The notes under the pieces were generated by a model. The model did no database searches. It had not been told where the DNA came from and saw only the letters and a program-made list of their open reading frames with translations. This document shows, in pieces, positions 22,188-33,179 of a stretch of DNA of 64,000 nt (its first letter is position 1; every line of letters starts with the position of its first letter). Location: contig NC_079499.1 in assembly GCF_030052815.1 (NCBI RefSeq), positions 81,817,183-81,881,182 of the forward strand, given 5' to 3'. The position numbers and the translations under genes were made by a program. The stretch is from Hevea brasiliensis. Its lineage: Eukaryota; Streptophyta; Magnoliopsida; Malpighiales; Euphorbiaceae.

Positions 22188-22739
22188 ATGTCTATATCTT
22201 GTTATTTAGATTCGATGATACTCATAATTCATCTACAGCTTTGGGTTTTAGATCTGGTGCGCTTCACATTTCTAATGATATGCAGAACTAGCAAACAAGA
22301 TCACCATGCTCTCAAGATATTAGAGTCCGGATTGGCAATGGCTCAAGCTGAAGCTTTAGCCATAGGATCTAAATCTTTTTACATGTTTGGACATGTTTTG
22401 CATTTGGATAATATTTTATATGTACCTGATGCTTTTAAGAACATCATTTCTATATCTAGTTTGACTAGAAATGGCTATGAATTTCAGTTCACAGATGATG
22501 TTTGCAATATTTATTTTGGAAATAAATGTGTTGGTTCGGGTTATATGAATGATGGTCTTTATTATTTGGATAATAATGACAAACACAAATTGAATGCAAG
22601 TGATCTAAAAGAATGCAATGCCATGATGAAAACCAACTCAAGTTCAAAATATATTTGGCACTTAAGGTTATGTCATGTTGCAGAAGATAGGATTGCAAAA
22701 CTGGAGAAAAATGGGGATTCTATCCTCATTGAGCTCTGA
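22188..22739 (+). pseudogene. Copia protease and pre-integrase, copy 2 (active site scrambled)
   Basis: The first 60 codons differ from copy 1 by clustered 1-3 base deletions between 22210 and 22355, which erase the Asp-Thr-Gly motif (the DNA still resembles gatactggtgccagt minus several bases). From KSFYMFGHVLHLDNIL the frame is normal and includes IWHLRLCHVAEDRIAKLEK. It ends at the same four-G shift as copy 1. Confidence 0.85.
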
Positions 22740-23203
22740 GCCTACTCCAACTTGTGAATCTTTCCTTGAGGCAAATGACTAGATCACCCTTTGTTGGACA
22801 AGGGCTAAGAGTGAAAATATTTTGGAGCTAATACATAGTGATGTATGTGGTCCATTTAAGGAAATGGCTAGAGGGGGTTTTCATTATTTTATTCCCTTTA
22901 CTAATGATAAATCAAGGTTTGGGTATTTGTATTTGATGAAATACAAACATGAATCCTTTGAAAAGTTTAAGGAATTTAAATCTGAAGTAGAAAATCAAAC
23001 AGGAAAGAGTATTAAAGCTCTTCGATCAGATCGTGGAGGTGAATATTTGAGTACTGAATTTGAAGAATACTTGAGAGAGCATGGCATTGTTTCTCAACTG
23101 ACTCCTCCAGGAACGCCACAATGAATGGTGTATCCGAAGGAGAAATCGTACTTATTGGATATGGTACGTAGTATGATGAGCTATACCGATATGCCAATCT
23201 TCT
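22740..23203 (+). pseudogene. Copia integrase core, copy 2 (frameshifted)
   Basis: The open piece 22822-23124 carries HSDVCGPFKEM and RSDRGGEY. At 23120-23160 deletions at sites that read CAGCTGAATGG and ACCCTATT in copy 1 break the frame before and after the glutamate-bearing motif. At least two frame changes separate it from the next open piece. Confidence 0.85.
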
Positions 23204-24013
23204 TTGGGGATTTGCATTAGAATCGACTTTGTATATTCGAATAGGATTCCATCAAAATCGCTTTCTTCCACACCTTATGAGATATGGCATGGAAGAAAAC
23301 CAAGTCTTAAGCATGTTAAGATTTGGGGTTGTCCAGCTTATATCAAAAAGCTGAACACTGATAAATTGGAGACCAGATCAGAAAAAGGTCGATTTGTTGG
23401 ATATCCAAAAGATAGTTTTGGATATTATTTTTATTTGCCTACTTCACAAAAGGTTGTGATAAGTAGAGATGCCACATTTCTTGAACAACAGTTTATTCAA
23501 GAAGGAGGCAAAGGAAGGCAAATAGAGTTAGAATTGGAGAATTCTGACCAACCAACAAATCAGATGGATATAGATCCATCTAGTCAACCTATACCTGTTG
23601 ATGAAACATCTATAGCTGTTCCTCGTAGAACAACCAGGGTATCTCACCCACCAGTGAGATATGATTTTCTTCATGAAGAAGAACAAGAGTTGTCTACTCA
23701 TGAAGAAGTAGATCATGGAGATGATCCACTTACCTATGAAGAAGCTATATCAGATATAGACTCTTCAAAATGGATTGATGCTATGAAATCTGAAATTGAT
23801 TCCATGTATAAGAATCAAGTTTGGGATCTTGTTGACCCACCTGAAGGTATTGTACCTATAGGGAACAAATGGGTTTTCAAAAAGAAAATTGGTTCTGATG
23901 GAAAGGTAGAGACCTATAAGGCAAGGCTAGTAGCGAAAGGGTTTATCCATAAAGGTATGTTGATGGGTAATGACACAGGTATGTATAGACACAGGTTTAT
24001 CCATAAAGGCTAG
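23204..24013 (+). pseudogene. Copia integrase end and RT start, copy 2, deleted within RT
   Basis: The frame resumes at IPSKSLSSTPYEIWHGRKP and follows copy 1 through NKWVFKKKIGSDG to VAKGF. It then enters filler DNA at 23945. The first 15 residues from the methionine at 23204 are out of the family frame. The first catalytic Asp motif and the YMDD motif of RT are missing. Confidence 0.88.
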
Positions 24014-24020
24014 TAGAAAA
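23945..24020 (+). other. 76-bp filler replacing 382 bp of RT in copia copy 2
   Basis: Copy 1 bases 16067-16448 are absent. The replacement is patched from neighbouring sequence: a second copy of ttgatgggtaatgacacagg at about 23959, gacacaggtttatccataaagg, and aggctagtag, which also occurs just upstream. This patchwork is typical of templated filler at a repaired break or of template switching during reverse transcription. Confidence 0.85.
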
Positions 24021-24695
24021 TTGTTGATGGGTAATGACACAGGTATGTTGACAACTATAAAGGTATGGTTGTCAAATACATTCTCCATAAAAGACTTAGG
24101 GGAGGCAACCTATATTATTGGGATTCGTATCTATAGAGATAGAGCGAAAAGAATAATTGGTTTATCCCAAAGTCTATACTTGGAAAAGGTGTTAAAGAGG
24201 TTTAACATGCTTGATTCCAAGAGAGGATTGTTACCAGTGAGACATGGTATCCATCTTTCTAAAGAGATGTCTCCAAAGACACCTGAAGAAAGAGATAAGA
24301 TGGCCAGGATTCCATATGCTTCGGCTATTGGAAGTTTAATGTATTCAATGTTGTGTACTAGGCCGCATATCGCATATGCTGTTAGTTTGACTAGCAGGTA
24401 TCAATCCAATCCAGGTTTGGAACACTGGATAGCTGTCAAGAATATCCTTAAGTACTTGAGAAGAACTAAGGATTTATTCTTCATTTATGGAGGTGGAGAC
24501 TTGCAATTGGATGGTTATACTGATTCTGATTTCCAATTAGATATCGATGATAGAAAGTCTACCTCTGGATATGTATTCATTTGTAATGGAGGTGCAGTCA
24601 GTTGGAAGAGTTTCAAACAGATCACGACTGCAGATTCTACTACAGAGGCTGAGTATATTGTCAGATCGATGTCGCAAAGGAAGTCGTTTGGATAA
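23970..24695 (+). pseudogene. Copia RT C-terminal part and RNase H, copy 2
   Basis: From about residue 20 the frame follows copy 1: LLMGNDTGMLTTIKVWLSNT, FSIKDLGEATYI, PYASAIGSLMYS. It then reads intact through the point where copy 1 breaks (YQSNPGLEHWIAVKNILKYL) into RNase H (GYTDSDFQLDIDDRKST, ADSTTEAEY). It breaks after EAEYI at about 24660, where copy 1 has an open frame. The two copies therefore complement each other's frame breaks. Confidence 0.88.
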
Positions 24696-25004
24696 AGAAG
24701 TTCGTGATGTAACTTACAAGAGTTCCTTCCATTGAGTCCCAGCTTCCACTAATCGTGACAATAATGGAGCAACATACAAAGCTAAGGAACCAAGGTCTCA
24801 CCAGAAATCCAAACACATAGAAAGGCGCTACCACATTATCAGAGAAATAGTTGGGCGAGGCGATGTTGCCATGCGGAAAATAGCATCAGCTGAAAATCCA
24901 GCTGATCCATTCACTAAGCCTATGTTACAGACTCAGTTAGACCGACATCTTGAGAAGATAGGTCTAAGATATTGTAATGAATGGCTCTAGTGCTAGTGGG
25001 AGAT
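24696..25004 (+). pseudogene. Copia pol C-terminus and polypurine tract, copy 2
   Basis: The region aligns with 17104-17431. Between 24660 and 24785 it is rich in small differences from copy 1, which break the frame. From about 24790 it is near-identical to copy 1 up to the pol stop and the purine tract before the LTR at 25005. Confidence 0.8.
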
Positions 25005-27106
25005 TGTTAGTAGTATGCCCTAGAGCATATCATTTAGTATGTATCTTGTACATATTTTTATTAATAAAAGGCATTTCCACTTTTCCGTTTACATAATATA
25101 TTTATGTGTAATAGAAAAGGTCCATTGATATTTTGTTAGAAATATTATTCTTAAGTTGTTAAGAATATGAGTGACAATATTTCTAGTACAAAGTATCATA
25201 AATAGGTTCACAATCGAGGATACTTCATAATAAGGACATGACTTATCCAGAAAGATTGTATTCATGTTTGTTCCCAAGTTATTTATATGAGATATAAATA
25301 AGATGGAATGGTGAGTCTCATGCCATATAACAAACATGATAGGCACTTATAAATGATAAGTAGGCCGAACCAGTGACACTTATGACAAGCACATGGAGTT
25401 TACTCTTGTCAATGTTTTGTCATAAATCATATCGATGCATATAATCTTTAGACTGAGATAGAACAGTTATCTTGTATATAGGTAGTTTGAGTTTGATACT
25501 GCTTTCATACTTATACTGTGTATGGGTATATGGGCATCTGTTGGCTCCTACTAGTTATATATGGAGGTAGGTGTTGATCAAGATGGAATCTGTTCCTCTA
25601 AGTAAATAGAGATAAAATCCTATGTTCATTTAATTGTTCTTGATGTTTCAAGTTCTGGCCAGACAGATAGATTTATTCGTAAAAGAGTTTCGATGAGAAA
25701 ATCTTTTAATCAAGAACTGGAATTAAAAGAGAACATAATATTCATAGCAAATGGAGTTTGACATAAACCATGACTCAAATTGAGTTGGGATTTTGTAACA
25801 GAGAGATTCTAGTGCATGGTAACATATGATTATAGGTTCATTTAAGGTAAACCTTATTACTAATTGGGTGGCCATGGCATGCTATGCTAGGTGTTAACCA
25901 TGGTCTATAAGGTTCATAAAATAATTTAGAGAAATCATTTATGGTAAGAAAGAGTTCTGATGATATTAAGAGTTGATATCATGTCTCATTGCCAATTAGT
26001 GATCAGCCTAGTAAGCCACACACATACACAAGTTATCACCTATTTAAATATGATTTAATTAATAAATTAAAGAGTTTAATTGATTAATTAAATAGGTTTG
26101 GTTTGCAATTAAATTGCAAAGTCCCTAGCATGACTTGAAACCAAATCTAGATTATTGGATGTATAGTATAAGTTAAATTTATATTTAAAGTATTTAAATA
26201 TGAATTTAATTAATGAGAAATTAATTAATAGAGATTAATTAATTAATTTATATTTGATATAAATTGATTAGAAGAAGAAAAATAATTATTTTGGGTTAAG
26301 AACTCAAAATTAAGACACAGGGGCATTTTGGTCATTTCACAGTGTGACACGTGGCATCATGAGATGGTGACATATGGGATTACACATAAGCTTGCCAAAT
26401 GTTTTTTAATCATGTAAGATGATTAAAATCAAGATTAAATATAGGTTTGACACTTGGCACAATGTGATTGGGTCACTTAAAACTAGAGCTAATCAAAGGG
26501 TGACATGTGGCAAGGGTTTAATGTGTTAACCTAGCTATTTAACTGTTGTTATGAAAAGAAAAGCAACCAGCAGCCACTCCTCTCCTTTGTCACGCCACTT
26601 TGAGGTTTTTCATCTATTCTTCTTCATCTCTTATCAATTCAAAGCGATTAGCCATCAATCTCTTGAATTAAAAAGACTAGAAATTGTTTCTAGTGTCCTG
26701 TTTACATCTCTAATCTCTTAAAAGGCAGAACTTGAATTTCTAATTAATAGAAAAAGCTTTAGAAGCTGTTCAAGGGCTGCCATAGGTGTTCTTGGTGTGG
26801 ACAAGCTAGAGGGACAACATCTGGTGTCCTGAAGACGAATCTCAAAAGCGCAGACACGCTGCAGTGCATAAAGAGGTTAGTGTAATCATTCTTGATTTAA
26901 TCTAGGGTTCTAAAATTAATCTGATTAATTTTAAAATCTTAAATGGCAAATACAGATCCAAAAACATATTAAAAGAGTTTTAATATGTTGTTTATCATTG
27001 AAATCAAATAGATAAAAATAAATCTTGCATGATGCATGTGACCCTAGGTGAAAATTTTTTGAATTCAATGGTATAAACTTGTGTTTTTCACGCTTCCGTT
27101 CCTTCA
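25005..27106 (+). mobile_element. Copia LTR, right end of the array (2102 bp)
   Basis: It runs from TGTTAGTAG to about TTCCTTCA and is near-identical to 17432-19539 with scattered substitutions. It ends abruptly in the coding sequence of a LINE. The base string after it (aaaag) would be the right target duplication, and its partner lies outside the window. Confidence 0.94.
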
Positions 27107-27710
27107 AAAAGGTAAGGGCTTATAGCTGATCCTTGGTGTAATCCAACTGAGATCGAAAAATCTTGTGTCCCCTCCCACTGTACGCACAATAGTAGTTGCT
27201 TCTTCATACATATCTTTTAACACTTGTATGTACCTAATAGATACCCTCTTTTATTCTAACTCTTTCCATAAGACATCTCTTAGAACAGTATCATAAGCCT
27301 TCTCCAAATCAATAAAAACCATGTGTAGATCTTTCTTCACATCTCTATATTTCTCCATCAAGCTTCTAATGAGAAAGATCGCTTCCATAGCTGAATAACT
27401 AGGCACGAAGCCAAATTGATTGAGAGAGATAGAAGTATCATGACATAGTCAATGCTCCACAACTCTCTCCTACAACTTCATAGTATGGCTTATGAGTTTA
27501 ATTCTCCTATAGTTTGAGCAACTCTGTATATCTCTGTTATTTTTAAAAATAGGTACTAAAATACTCCTCCTCCATCCATCAGGCATTTTCTTTGAGTTTA
27601 TAATCTTATTAAATAATTTAGTTAACCAAGCCACTCCCATATCTCCCAAACACTTCTATACTTTAATTGGTATTCCATCGGGTCCACAATCTTTACCCAC
27701 TTTCATTCTC
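27107..27710 (-). pseudogene. RTE-type LINE reverse-transcriptase fragment
   Basis: Minus-strand reading gives VGKDCGPDGIPIKVWKCLGD, then MVAWL-like residues, KMPDGWRRSILVPIFKN, FGFVPSYSAMEAIFLIRSL, LHMVFIDLEKAYDTV (catalytic Asp of motif A), and GLHQGSAISPYLF (motif B), where the copia LTR cuts it. These blocks are typical of plant RTE-clade non-LTR retrotransposons. Stops and shifts interrupt the reading. The 5' side is cut at about 27710, next to an old LTR. The 3' part, with the YxDD motif, should lie beyond the left edge of the copia array. Confidence 0.85.
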
Positions 27711-28086
27711 TTAACGAGTTAAAATTGTCTGTACCAATTTAGAAAATTTTCTTAGCATTTTCTTGGCATTCTATTGTCATCTAAGCTTCAATAACTCTTC
27801 ACTGGAGTCCCAAAATTTATTTTATAGGATTTCCCCATGGGTCTAGGGTCGCTAGCTGTCTTCACAGCCGCTTCCCGTTAGGGTTGCCCATTGCCATAGC
27901 TTCGACTCATTTAACTTCTTTGCATTTCATTTCTTAAATTTTTGCTTAATTTCTCTTGTCATTATTTGGGTTATTTATGACTCCTCACTCTAGTTTAAAT
28001 ATAGTTCTAGACATTATAGCTATCCGGTCTGACGTTAGTCACCGGAACAGTAGAATATATGGACTATCTAAAGTGAGGGCGTTACA
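27711..28086 (-). mobile_element. Diverged chromovirus-like LTR fragment (E)
   Basis: The stretch from about ttaacgagttaaaattgtctg to gggcgttaca matches the last 370 bp of the Tekay-like LTR (compare 2430-2804), including the CCGGAACAGTAGAAT phrase, at clearly lower identity. Only the 5' part of that LTR (minus orientation) remains. Confidence 0.8.
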
Positions 28087-28560
28087 TCCACTACTTTGGC
28101 ACAGGTCCCAAAACATGTTATACACATTCTATCAAACATTTGTTAGACAATTATAGCTCCACACCATCATCCTTGATTGTTTTTAGAAACCTATAAGCAT
28201 ATCTAGTACCATCATATTCCCTAGTCACTAGCTTTTTGAAATTAATTATCTGTTTGTATGGTTTTACCCTCTACACTGGCTACTACTGTGGAGGTTTTGC
28301 CCTATATTATGCTATCATTTCATTTGTTCGTTGTGATCCTATAATAGTGGCAATCATAAGGTCTACAGACCCTTATGCCATATGGGATTACTGTTATGGC
28401 TATGGCTACTCTTCAACTTGAGTAGCTCTAGGTCTCCTACCATGTGATATAAGAGCTGGCACTTAATTTTGTGTAGATGCTTCATCTTTAGCATTTGCGC
28501 CATCATTTCCTAAACCTAAAAGTGTATTAGCAAGGAAACCCTAAAATTCAAAATATCAGC
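28087..28560 (-). pseudogene. Probable gypsy gag N-terminal remnant
   Basis: Minus-strand frames give pieces such as GRRPRATQVEE and FKKLVTREYDGTRYAYRFLK, which resemble the start of plant gypsy gag (a basic RPRATQ-type leader and a phrase like FDGT). Stops occur throughout. It lies downstream of a minus-strand primer site and LTR at 30572-33179, from which it is separated by an AT-rich unit, so the two may belong to one element. The assignment is tentative. Confidence 0.4.
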
Positions 28561-28639
28561 ATAGACAACTATAAACACATAATAGGATATAACGTAGAAT
28601 TCTAAAGGCTGTGATAACAAAACAAAGATGGATAATGAT

Positions 28640-30535
28640 CTAATGCATGCTGAATTTACTAATTAAAAATACTCTACCTAAACTACTTGTATATAGGGTA
28701 AACAGAGGTCAATCCCATAAGGAATGAGTAAATGCACACAATAAAATAGATTATAAAGACATAAATGAACAAAAGGAACTTAAAACAAACAAAATAAACA
28801 TCTAATTTATCAAACTGAATATGCAAAGTAAAATAAAAAGGGTATTGAGTTGTATTTGCTAAACTACTGAAGCTAAACTAATAATGTCAGAATATAAACT
28901 GAGGCTAATGACACTTATAAATACTTAACATAACTAGATTGTAACAAATTTAGTAGAGAGGTTGTATCCAATATGTAACATGTATCAATCATTAACTAAA
29001 GATGCAAATTTTTTTAATTGAGTAAATTGGTTATAAAAGTTAACAACTTTCTCATCTTTCCTTACAACTAGATTAATCAGGAAGTGTTCTACAATTGATA
29101 CCTTACCATCGCACTCAATCTAAGACTAGAGTAGCTTATAATTAAGTTTAATGATAGCATTAATCATTAGAAAGACATCCCAATTCAAGATAACAAACTC
29201 ATTCAACATGATTCATTCAACCTAGACACTCATCTTTATAATGAAATAAATCATTATGTGCTACTTATAATCAGATTATTCAAGCTATTATGTACTTAAA
29301 TTATCTTAACTTAGCAATATATTTTCATGCATAATTAATTAGTTGGCCACCCTAACTAACAATACATTCAACATTCATAACATAAACCAAAAGAAAAGTG
29401 ATACTCAATATAGAACAAATCTGGATTTTATTAAACTCAAATCAAAGTCTCAAGGTAACATGTTCCATGGCTTCAACTATCTCCCTACTGAATTACAAAA
29501 CTACTCACACATAACTAAGAATATTAAACATAAACAAATTAACAAAATAAGAGAGAAAAGCATCCTACCCCTTTTAGAAGTAATTTGAACAACTTGGATC
29601 TAATGTTGATGATAATGCTACACACTCCAAAGGATGTAAAAGCACTCCACAAGCTAAAAGAAGAAGAAGAAATTACACTAGCAACTAGATTAAGCAGTTG
29701 ATACTTTGAATGTATAAAGAGGGAATTTGGCCACTATGAGTAGAAGAGAATTGAATTACTCCAGATCTATATTTTGGACCCTTTTTATAGAGAAAAATAG
29801 GTTAACTAAGACTCTAGATCTAATTTGAAAGTCTTAGTTGCATTCTAACTTAAAACTCTCTCAAGAATCCTAGTTAAAGGAGGAAAATAAGTTAAAAATA
29901 ACTCTCCTTGTATAGATCTAGCATTTGCATGACCTTGGAGACCCACACACCTCTATTTTATTTATTTTGGGTCTTAAATAAAATAATTAAACTCACCAAT
30001 TAAGGCCTTAACTTCTAGTCCCATATAACTGACCATAAAGAACCCAAACACGCTCAACATGTGACCCTCAATGTAATTTGGCCAAATTACTCTCATTTTC
30101 ATATATTAACTTAAAAATCTATCAACTAAGATCCATATAAACCCATAAGGTCAGATTCACACCATAATAATGGATCACATACAAGCTCTATTAAAGCTGT
30201 CTAAAGAAGTTCAACATGGATTGATGTCCGAATCTGTTTGTTTTTCACCATTGGCCTCTAAATACCATGAATAATATACCTCTAAGCCTATTTTTTCATT
30301 GGCTAAGTCCTCATCAAAATCGCAGCTCCTTTTACCTTAAAATGCTTGATGCGTGTTTTACTTCTTTTTACGCTCAATTCACCTCTTTATATTTCATAAG
30401 CTCTTATATGCCCTTATAAACACCTAATAACATAAAAATAAGTATTAATAAGCTAATTGAACAAGAAACAAACTGAAAAGATTAAGTATACAATGATAAA
30501 TATATGACATTTTAAGTAACTATCATGATCCTATA
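28640..30535. repeat. Unclassified AT-rich repeat unit 1
   Basis: This is non-coding AT-rich DNA of about 1.9 kb. The 81-codon frame at 29343 has no recognisable feature. Near its left end is a phrase resembling atcccataaggaatg, and near its right end aaacacctaataacataaaaa followed by ctatcatga. Units 2 and 3 carry comparable landmarks in the same order. It interrupts a gypsy leader. The family is unknown to me, and boundaries are estimates. Confidence 0.45.
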
Positions 30536-30571
30536 CTCCACATGTGACACTCCCAAGAATCTAGAGTTTTA

Positions 30572-30584
30572 TGCTCTAATACCA
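30572..30584 (-). other. Primer-binding site of a minus-strand gypsy element
   Basis: The minus strand reads TGGTATTAGAGCA, one base from the initiator tRNA-Met site TGGTATCAGAGC, four bases from the LTR end at 30589. The difference is a C-to-T change. Confidence 0.65.
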
Positions 30585-30588
30585 TCTT

Positions 30589-33124
30589 TGTCATGACCCA
30601 ATTTCTGGCCAGGACCGACACTAGGACTTGTATTAACATAAGTCCCTCGAAGCCTGTAGTAAGCCTAAATAGTCCACAACCTAATAATGAAGCACAAAAT
30701 CAAGAAAACAAATGGATAAAGTCCTACCATAAAATAGATAAGCCAATGGGGAGAAAAAATCACTCGACCTATAACATAATAAAATCCACAATTTGGGGAG
30801 ATTAGCTCACCCTTAAAAGCCACAATCATATCCAAAACCATAATGGGGAGCTCTGCTCACCTTAAATCCAAAGTCACACATACATAATAAATTTATTAAG
30901 TAATTTTTTACATAAAAAGGAAGAACTAATATAGTCGCTGCAGAGTTTTAGATTTAAATAAATTAAATAATGTTTAATAGATCAATAATTTTAAATTTCC
31001 CTGCGAGAAAGAAAGCAAGTTAATTCTAAAATAACATCCACTTGTTACTTGGAAAAAAAATAATTGAACAGGGATGAGCATTCAACTTAGAGAACTAGAT
31101 ATTGATTATAAATATAACTTTTATAAATATCTATGACTAATGTATCTATAAGAATAAAATGTACACTAAACACATGTATCAAGTAAAACATTCAAGACTC
31201 ATATAAGAAGATAATTTGGAGCTGTGCATGCACCCAATGTATATATAACAATCTCACACATAACTATGGGAGTTGGTCCCCTAACTAGCTCTTTAAATCC
31301 AAAACCTGCCTTTGAGCTCAACTCAAGCTAAACTTTGCTTATAGCGATGTTCAGGGGCTAATGAGATTAACTCAAAGCCATGCCTCACTCTAACTTTCCA
31401 AATTCATAAGGACCGAGTCCTAGTGAGACTAGCTCAAGCTACGTCTAGTCATCCATCCCATATTCATCATATGCCATATAGTGCACACACACACATATAG
31501 AGACACACAGAACTCCAAATTTTCCCTAAAGTAACAATCATAAGTAATTAACAAGAAATAATTATGTAGCAAGAAAGTACTCCTACATATATAATTATGG
31601 AAGTACTCCTAAATATATAATTATCTACATATATTTTTACATGAAATATATGAACATGCTAAGATGAATAAATAATAATATTGAAATTACAAATATAATT
31701 AATATCCAACTCGCAATGCAATCCAATGCTTATTGTTTCTGCTAAGAAAATGAAGATGGCTAGTTTGGATCACCTAAGCAAATACACCAAAGAACTATCA
31801 AGAATTGACCAATAATAGTTTATGAAGAGATAAAAAAAACAAAAAACAAAAAAAAAAAACTCTTAGGTTCACGCTAGAAATTTGGCAAATTCTCCCATAT
31901 ACCAAGGACCTAACCTCCCTGCAAGATGAATACAACTTATATCTCAACAATTCAAAAGCCTTAGGCCCATAACACAACACAACATAATGTCCATGCGGGG
32001 CCTACCAGAACAACCTAAACTAGTGTCATTATTCCATTCCAATTTAGATGCTTAAACTTCACTATTATTCAAAATTATACAAATTAACTCTGAAAATTCT
32101 ATAAATATTGTCCTGGTCCTTAATAATGTTATATTAATATTACAATTGAAATTATTGCATTTCATTTACCTATGAATATTTCATTACTTAATGAGCTAAA
32201 CTCAACTTAAGGAAAAAAGGGTCAATTTGAGTACAGAGTTACCTACGCCAATTCTAACACTTAGAATGCGTTTAGGGTATTTGAAATGGTAGGAATGACT
32301 GTAATATTGACCCACTTCCAAGACGGGTGCCAAAGCACATGCGTCTATATCAAAATTGTAGTTTTGAGTGCCAGTGGAATTTCTCCAAAACAAAAGTATC
32401 TCTATGAACCCACAACACCAGGAGTTAGAATATAATTTTATTTAATAAAAAAGATAACATTAAAAACCCAAAATCTCATCAGCAAACTCTCAGGTCTTAG
32501 GAATTTTTCAGTGTTGAAAACTTCTAAAATTGGTATCATTTTGAAGATCTTAGAGTGTACAACGCATTTGTATACTCGAGTTTTTAAAAGAAATTTTGAT
32601 TTTTGAGAAATTTTTCTGAAAGTCAAAATGGGCTAAACCTTTGAAGCTTGATTCACACAAACCGAAAAATAATATTGTAAAAGCTTAGTATCTATGCAAT
32701 GCCCATGAGAAGAGGAGCGTTTTGATACCAAGAGTGCCAAAAAGGTAGTCGGACGGCAAAGAAATGACTAGAAAACCAAATTTTTCGTTTTATATGTGTG
32801 GGATGATTTTCCAGCCAAACGCTTGCCAGAAAAGGTGTGCCAGTGGTCGTAGGGTGTTGTTGGTGGTGGTGGACAGTGGGGACCAATGGCTGGCTGAAGG
32901 GAGGAAGGAGGAAAGGAAAAAGAAAAAAAAAAAAAAGAATAGGAAGGGAGAGAGAATGTGAGAAAAGGGTAGGGGTCTGCATTCATTTTGAAATTTTGGT
33001 GGTTTTTTTTTTAACTTAAAAGCAAAATTATCAATTGATCCTTAAATTAACAGGGATTCTTCAATTAAGTCCAACCTTTTACAATTAGGTCCATTCTACT
33101 AAAATTCTTTTCAAGCAAGTTTTA

Positions 33125-33164
<40 letters not shown>

Positions 33165-33179
33165 TTTTAGGTTATTACA
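30589..33179 (-). mobile_element. Gypsy 5' LTR, minus strand (about 2.6 kb)
   Basis: On the minus strand it begins TGTAATAACC (33179) and ends GGGTCATGACA (30589), next to a tRNA-Met-like primer site. Those termini are common in chromovirus-type LTRs, but this is a different family from the Tekay-like element. No second LTR is visible, and the downstream part of the element is lost or outside. The frames at 30593, 31798, 32202 and 32692-33019 lack recognisable domains. Confidence 0.7.
33125..33164. repeat. (AAT)n microsatellite
   Basis: About thirteen AAT triplets lie 15 bp inside the 5' end of the LTR at 30589-33179. Confidence 0.95.

Noticed and set aside
29343..29588. 81-codon plus-strand frame
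   Set aside because: Asn/Lys/Ile-rich product as expected from AT-rich non-coding DNA, with no motif and no homologous frame in units 2 and 3.
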